Positions 8,013 through 11,841 of a DNA stretch of 11,841 bases are shown here, in pieces (position 1 is the stretch's first letter; every line of letters begins with the position of its first letter). This stretch comes from Eubacterium sp. Lineage in GTDB: Bacteria; Bacillota; Clostridia; Oscillospirales; Acutalibacteraceae. The stretch spans positions 1 through 11,841 of the forward strand of contig JAFYFO010000088.1 of the NCBI GenBank assembly GCA_017543725.1. The letters are read 5' to 3'. The position numbers were made by a program, and so were the translations under genes. The notes under the pieces were generated by a model. That model was not told where the DNA came from and did not search any database. It worked only from the letters and a program-made list of their open reading frames with translations.

Positions 8013-8037
8013 CCTCCCTTGCCAAAGGTAAGGGGAG
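8013..8037 (+). other. Hairpin in the guaB leader, possible remnant of a dispersed palindromic repeat
   Basis: CCTCCCTTGCC at 8013-8023 pairs with GGTAAGGGGAG at 8027-8037 around an AAA loop, giving about 8 bp (one G-U), extendable past one bulge. It is GC-rich compared with its surroundings and is followed by GTGAGGGATTTT. No T-run follows the stem directly, so it is not a convincing terminator. It does not show the conserved core of a purine or PRPP riboswitch that I can recognise. The composition looks like a degenerate intergenic repeat, which is inference. Confidence 0.5.
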
Positions 8038-8071
8038 CGCTTGCTGTGAGGGATTTTAATAAAAACTATAA

Positions 8072-9562
<1,491 letters not shown>

Positions 9563-9593
9563 TTTCTTAATCTGACTAACAAAAGGTGGTTTA

Positions 9594-10430
9594 ATGCCTG
9601 AAAAGCAGCAAACAAAATGGCAGAAGTTTAAAAGGTTTTTAAAGCGGAATATGACCCCAACCTGGGCTAAACATTTTGCCTATCAGGTTTTTGCGTTTCT
9701 TGTTTCCTGCGCAATGATTGCAGGAGTTGCAACCTACGCTTTTACAAAATCATATGATGGAAGGAAACTTAGTTTTGTGGAAGATTTTACTATAACAGCC
9801 CACACGGGTGCATTTGAAACAAAGGATAACACCCTTGAATCAATCAGCACGGCGATTGAAAAGGGAATAACGGAAATTGAAATTGATATCCGCCAGCGGC
9901 CCGACGGAACTCTGGTTATGGGGCATGATATCATTGTTTCAAACAGCGACGGCGTTGAACTTTCCTCAGCCTTTGAAATTATCAGAGATACCGATGTTCG
10001 CCTCAATCTTGATATCAAGGAAACAAGGGTTTTAAAAACGCTTCGTGATATGCTTATTGAATATGATTTGATGAACCGCGTTGTTTTAACGGGGATAGAC
10101 TCTTTTCAGGTTAAAGCGGTTAAGGAAAACTGCCCCGATGTTGATTATTATATCAATACCGTTCCGAGCAGAATAAAAATCTTTTCGGATGATTATCAGA
10201 CAGAACTTATTGAAGAACTTGAAGAAACGGGCGCAATCGGCATTAATTGCAATTTTGCAAACGCCTCAAGAACTTTATCCGACCTTCTTCATAAAAACGG
10301 ATATAAACTTTCAATCTGGACTCTTGACACAACGCGCCAGATGAAGCGCGCGCTAATCATAAAACCTGATAACATAACAACAAGAAATCCGGATAAACTT
10401 AAAAGAATAATTGATAATTGGGGCAAATGA
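9594..10430 (+). CDS. Membrane-anchored glycerophosphodiester phosphodiesterase family protein with altered HRG motif
   Basis: 278 residues. A basic N-terminus and one transmembrane helix (about 27-46) suggest a membrane anchor with the catalytic domain outside. The rest is a GDPD-type TIM barrel, the family that hydrolyses glycerophosphodiesters to glycerol-3-phosphate and an alcohol. The expected catalytic residues can be assigned: H70 (in AHTG), E96 and D98 (EIDI), and H111 (GHD). K is kept in DIKE, and WTLD matches the late WTVN-type motif. The usual HRG is HTG here (R to T at 71) and the usual ENT is DNT. The arginine normally contacts phosphate, so substrate or activity may differ. The barrel is compact, at about 210 residues. 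Shine-Dalgarno AAAGGTGG lies at 9582-9589. It probably shares the guaB transcript and ends before the terminator at 10525. Confidence 0.85.
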   Translation: MPEKQQTKWQKFKRFLKRNMTPTWAKHFAYQVFAFLVSCAMIAGVATYAFTKSYDGRKLSFVEDFTITAHTGAFETKDNTLESISTAIEKGITEIEIDIRQRPDGTLVMGHDIIVSNSDGVELSSAFEIIRDTDVRLNLDIKETRVLKTLRDMLIEYDLMNRVVLTGIDSFQVKAVKENCPDVDYYINTVPSRIKIFSDDYQTELIEELEETGAIGINCNFANASRTLSDLLHKNGYKLSIWTLDTTRQMKRALIIKPDNITTRNPDKLKRIIDNWGK

Positions 10431-10437
10431 CGCAACG

Positions 10438-10521
10438 TATCAACAATGAAATCTCAGATTTCATTATATAACTCTGAACAAAGTTCAGAATATAACTGTT
10501 TGCTTTTTGCAAAATATATAC
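10438..10521 (+). repeat. Array of three short palindromes separated by ATATAAC spacers
   Basis: Three inverted repeats lie in the gap after the GDPD gene. The first is a perfect 10-bp arm pair with one central C (10445-10465, left arm AATGAAATCT). The second is TCTGAAC/GTTCAGA around AAA (10473-10489). The third is TTTGC/GCAAA around five Ts (10499-10513). The spacers ATATAAC begin at 10466 and 10490, and a variant ATATATAC begins at 10514, exactly 24 bp apart. The arm sequences differ but the layout is constant. This is neither a CRISPR nor a simple tandem repeat. It lies just before the terminator, so it would form the structured 3' end of the guaB-GDPD transcript. Confidence 0.75.
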
Positions 10522-10524
10522 TCG

Positions 10525-10553
10525 CAGACCGAAATTTTTTCGGTCTGTTTTTT
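10525..10553 (+). terminator. Strong rho-independent terminator after the GDPD gene
   Basis: CAGACCGAAA at 10525-10534 pairs perfectly with TTTCGGTCTG at 10538-10547 around a 3-nt T loop, followed by six Ts (10548-10553). It ends the guaB-GDPD transcript about 95 bp after the GDPD stop and lies just before a new promoter. Confidence 0.94.
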
Positions 10554-10571
10554 ATAATCAAAAATTTGCTC

Positions 10572-10600
10572 TTGTGTAATTATATATTTTTATGTATAAT
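10572..10600 (+). promoter_or_regulatory. Probable promoter of the Nudix/export gene pair
   Basis: A perfect -10 TATAAT at 10595-10600 has a weak -35 TTGTGT at 10572-10577 at the ideal 17-bp spacing. It lies directly after the terminator. Transcription would start near 10607, which places the in-frame ATG at 10592 upstream of the RNA start and argues against that codon as the translation start. Confidence 0.7.
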
Positions 10601-10616
10601 ATACCTATGTTATCTC

Positions 10617-10645
10617 GGCGGATAATAATCAGAGAGATATCCGCC
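10617..10645 (+). other. 5'-UTR hairpin before the Nudix gene
   Basis: GGCGGATA at 10617-10624 pairs perfectly over 8 bp with TATCCGCC at 10638-10645 around a 13-nt loop. It lies about 10 nt after the predicted transcription start and 6 nt before the Shine-Dalgarno GGTGGTG. With no T-run behind it, it is not a terminator. A role in mRNA stability or control of ribosome access is possible but unproven. Confidence 0.6.
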
Positions 10646-10663
10646 TTATTCGGTGGTGAAAAA

Positions 10664-11380
10664 ATGCTCGGAAAATATGTTAGAGTCAAGGTCGTTAAAC
10701 CGATTGGCTCTGATGACGGAGCGGGTTTTACTTATCCACTTAATTTCGGAACTGTTTACGGCAATGAAAAACAAAGCGCTTTCATTATGGGAATTCATCA
10801 TCCCGTGCGTAATTTCGATGGGCGCGTTATAGCCATAATGAGCGACAGAAAGAATAAAAAATATATCTGGATTGTTGCCCCGAAAAGCACCCGCTTCATT
10901 ATCAACGATATCAAAAACTATATAAATATGGAAAGGGATTTTCCCTCCTTCCAACTTGATTGCCTTTATGAAAGCAGTTGCGGCGCAGTCGTTTTCCGCG
11001 ATATCAAGGGCGAAGTGCGCTATCTGCTCATAAAAAACAGGCGTTCCGCCCACTGGGGTTTTCCCAAGGGGCATATTGAAGAAGGCGAAACAAAGCAGGA
11101 AACCGCATACCGCGAGGTATTGGAAGAAACAGGAATTCATATTAATATAATTGAAGGCTTTGAATCCGTTTCAAGATATAAAATCCGTGATAGGGTTGAA
11201 AAAACCGTTTCGATTTTTGTCGGAACAACTAAGGATACCTCAACAATCATTCAGCCTGAGGAGATTGAGGATTATATCTGGCTGACCTATGAAAAAGCGA
11301 TGAATCTTCTTAAATTCGATAACGATAAAAATATTCTTCGCTCGGCAAACGCCTTTCTTAACGAACAAAACTACATATAA
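10664..11380 (+). CDS. Nudix hydrolase with N-terminal inorganic-pyrophosphatase-like domain
   Basis: 238 residues from ATG 10664, preceded by GGTGGTG (10652-10658). The longer in-frame ATG at 10592 overlaps the predicted -10 box and is rejected. Residues 136-158 form a perfect Nudix box, G-x5-E-x7-REVLEETGI, preceded by HWGFPKG. The domain (about 102-235) should therefore hydrolyse a nucleoside diphosphate linked to another group; the substrate cannot be predicted. Residues 1-95 resemble the small clostridial pyrophosphatase-like proteins: GKYVRVKVVKPIGS, YPLNFG, AFIMGIHHPV, FDGRVIAIM and WIVAP line up in order. The acidic residues expected in the metal site appear lost (EKQSAF and KNKKYIWIVAP), so this part may be structural or ligand-binding. 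An export-family gene follows 14 bp downstream. Nudix assignment sure; N-terminal assignment moderate. Confidence 0.88.
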   Translation: MLGKYVRVKVVKPIGSDDGAGFTYPLNFGTVYGNEKQSAFIMGIHHPVRNFDGRVIAIMSDRKNKKYIWIVAPKSTRFIINDIKNYINMERDFPSFQLDCLYESSCGAVVFRDIKGEVRYLLIKNRRSAHWGFPKGHIEEGETKQETAYREVLEETGIHINIIEGFESVSRYKIRDRVEKTVSIFVGTTKDTSTIIQPEEIEDYIWLTYEKAMNLLKFDNDKNILRSANAFLNEQNYI

Positions 11381-11394
11381 TAAAGGGTGAATTT

Positions 11395-11841
11395 ATGCAG
11401 GAAGTTTGCAGAACTATTCAGGAATTTTTAACCGCCCACGGTATTCCCGATTGGCTTGTTGTTTTTATTATTTCTCTTTTTCCGATTCTTGAATGCAGGC
11501 TCGGAATGTTTACGGCAATAGTCCTTTTGGGAATGAATCCCTTTGTCGGATTTATAATAAGTTTTCTCGGAAACATTCTTCCGATTCCGTTCATTCTGCT
11601 TTTGATTAATAAGATTTTTGAACTTCTTAAAAAAGTTCCCGTTATTAATAAGCCGATTTATTGGCTTGAAGAAAAAACCTTGAAAAAGCGGGATAAAATT
11701 GATAAATACGGAGTCTGGGGATTGCTCCTTTTTGTTGCAATTCCTCTTCCCGGAACAGGCGGCTGGACAGGAGCGCTTCTCGCTTCTCTCCTGCATCTTG
11801 ACAGAAAGAAGAGTTTCGGAGTTATCTGCATCGGCGTTTTC
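11395..11841 (+). CDS. Small multidrug export family membrane protein (COG2426/Sm_multidrug_ex), 3' end missing
   Basis: An open frame from ATG 11395 runs without a stop to the window end (149 codons). Shine-Dalgarno AAAGGGTG lies at 11382-11389, 14 bp after the Nudix stop. The protein begins with a short amphipathic segment, then hydrophobic stretches at about 20-36 and 42-74. It carries the family pattern of an acid-plus-Arg motif in the first helix (FPILECRLGM), a GN-LP-P turn (FLGNILPIP) and a proline/glycine-rich re-entrant motif (VAIPLPGTGGWTGALLA, about 120-137). Those features fit the Sm_multidrug_ex family, whose name rests on limited evidence; the real substrate is unknown. It is probably co-transcribed with the Nudix gene from the promoter near 10572. 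Incomplete, so total length and C-terminal helices cannot be judged. Confidence 0.85.
   Translation, partial: MQEVCRTIQEFLTAHGIPDWLVVFIISLFPILECRLGMFTAIVLLGMNPFVGFIISFLGNILPIPFILLLINKIFELLKKVPVINKPIYWLEEKTLKKRDKIDKYGVWGLLLFVAIPLPGTGGWTGALLASLLHLDRKKSFGVICIGVF

Noticed and set aside
10438..10521. CRISPR array
   Set aside because: The constant part is only 7 nt and the variable parts are themselves palindromes; no cas gene is nearby.
10592..10663. Upstream ATG extending the Nudix protein by 24 residues
   Set aside because: This ATG overlaps the TATAAT of the predicted promoter, lacks a ribosome site, and the added residues are translated from the 5'-UTR hairpin.
10646..11140. Minus-strand open frame opposite the Nudix gene
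   Set aside because: It covers the coding strand of a gene with a perfect Nudix box, has no Shine-Dalgarno site or promoter and matches no family.
11428..11796. Minus-strand open frame of 122 codons at the right end
   Set aside because: The + strand frame from 11395 is open to the window end, has a ribosome site and carries Sm_multidrug_ex motifs; the minus frame is its shadow.

Overview
The window is ordinary chromosomal DNA from a low-to-moderate GC Gram-positive anaerobe. It is most likely a clostridial member of the Bacillota, plausibly Oscillospiraceae/Ruminococcaceae. The reasons are strong AAAGGAGG-type Shine-Dalgarno sites, TATAAT/TTGACA-like promoters, a TTG start, secreted coiled-coil M23 peptidases, a transglutaminase with Ig-like/FN3 repeats, and QueH rather than QueG. 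Assignment below class level is inference. Every gene lies on the + strand. I see no rRNA, tRNA, CRISPR array, IS element, prophage gene or recognisable defence system.

Layout. (1) 1-538 is the 3' end of a polytopic DUF1624/HGSNAT-like membrane protein, closed by a clear intrinsic terminator (542-573). (2) A promoter region (580-627) begins a tightly packed six-gene run, 654-7957. It contains two tandem secreted coiled-coil M23 (PcsB/EnvC-like) peptidoglycan hydrolase paralogues, queH (epoxyqueuosine reductase), rarA (AAA+ recombination factor), nth (endonuclease III) and a secreted transglutaminase/Ig-like/FN3 protein. From the second M23 gene on, every junction is an ATGA or TAATG overlap, so these functionally unrelated genes are probably translationally coupled. 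(3) A 132-bp gap with a promoter and a hairpin leads to guaB (IMP dehydrogenase) and then a membrane-anchored glycerophosphodiester phosphodiesterase (GDPD)-family protein with an altered active-site motif. (4) The gap from 10431 to the Nudix start holds, in order, an array of three short palindromes, a strong intrinsic terminator, a promoter and a 5'-UTR hairpin. (5) The promoter drives a protein that appears to fuse a pyrophosphatase-like N-terminal domain to a Nudix hydrolase. It is followed 14 bp later by a small multidrug export family membrane protein (COG2426-like) cut by the window end.

Biologically the window mixes cell-envelope remodelling (M23 enzymes, transglutaminase/FN3 protein, GDPD) with housekeeping (queuosine, DNA repair, GMP synthesis, nucleotide sanitation). 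I did not find a new multi-gene system. The points most worth a second look are the 24-bp-periodic palindrome array, the pyrophosphatase-like/Nudix fusion with lost metal-binding acids, the GDPD carrying HTG instead of HRG, and the two M23 paralogues with very different linkers.
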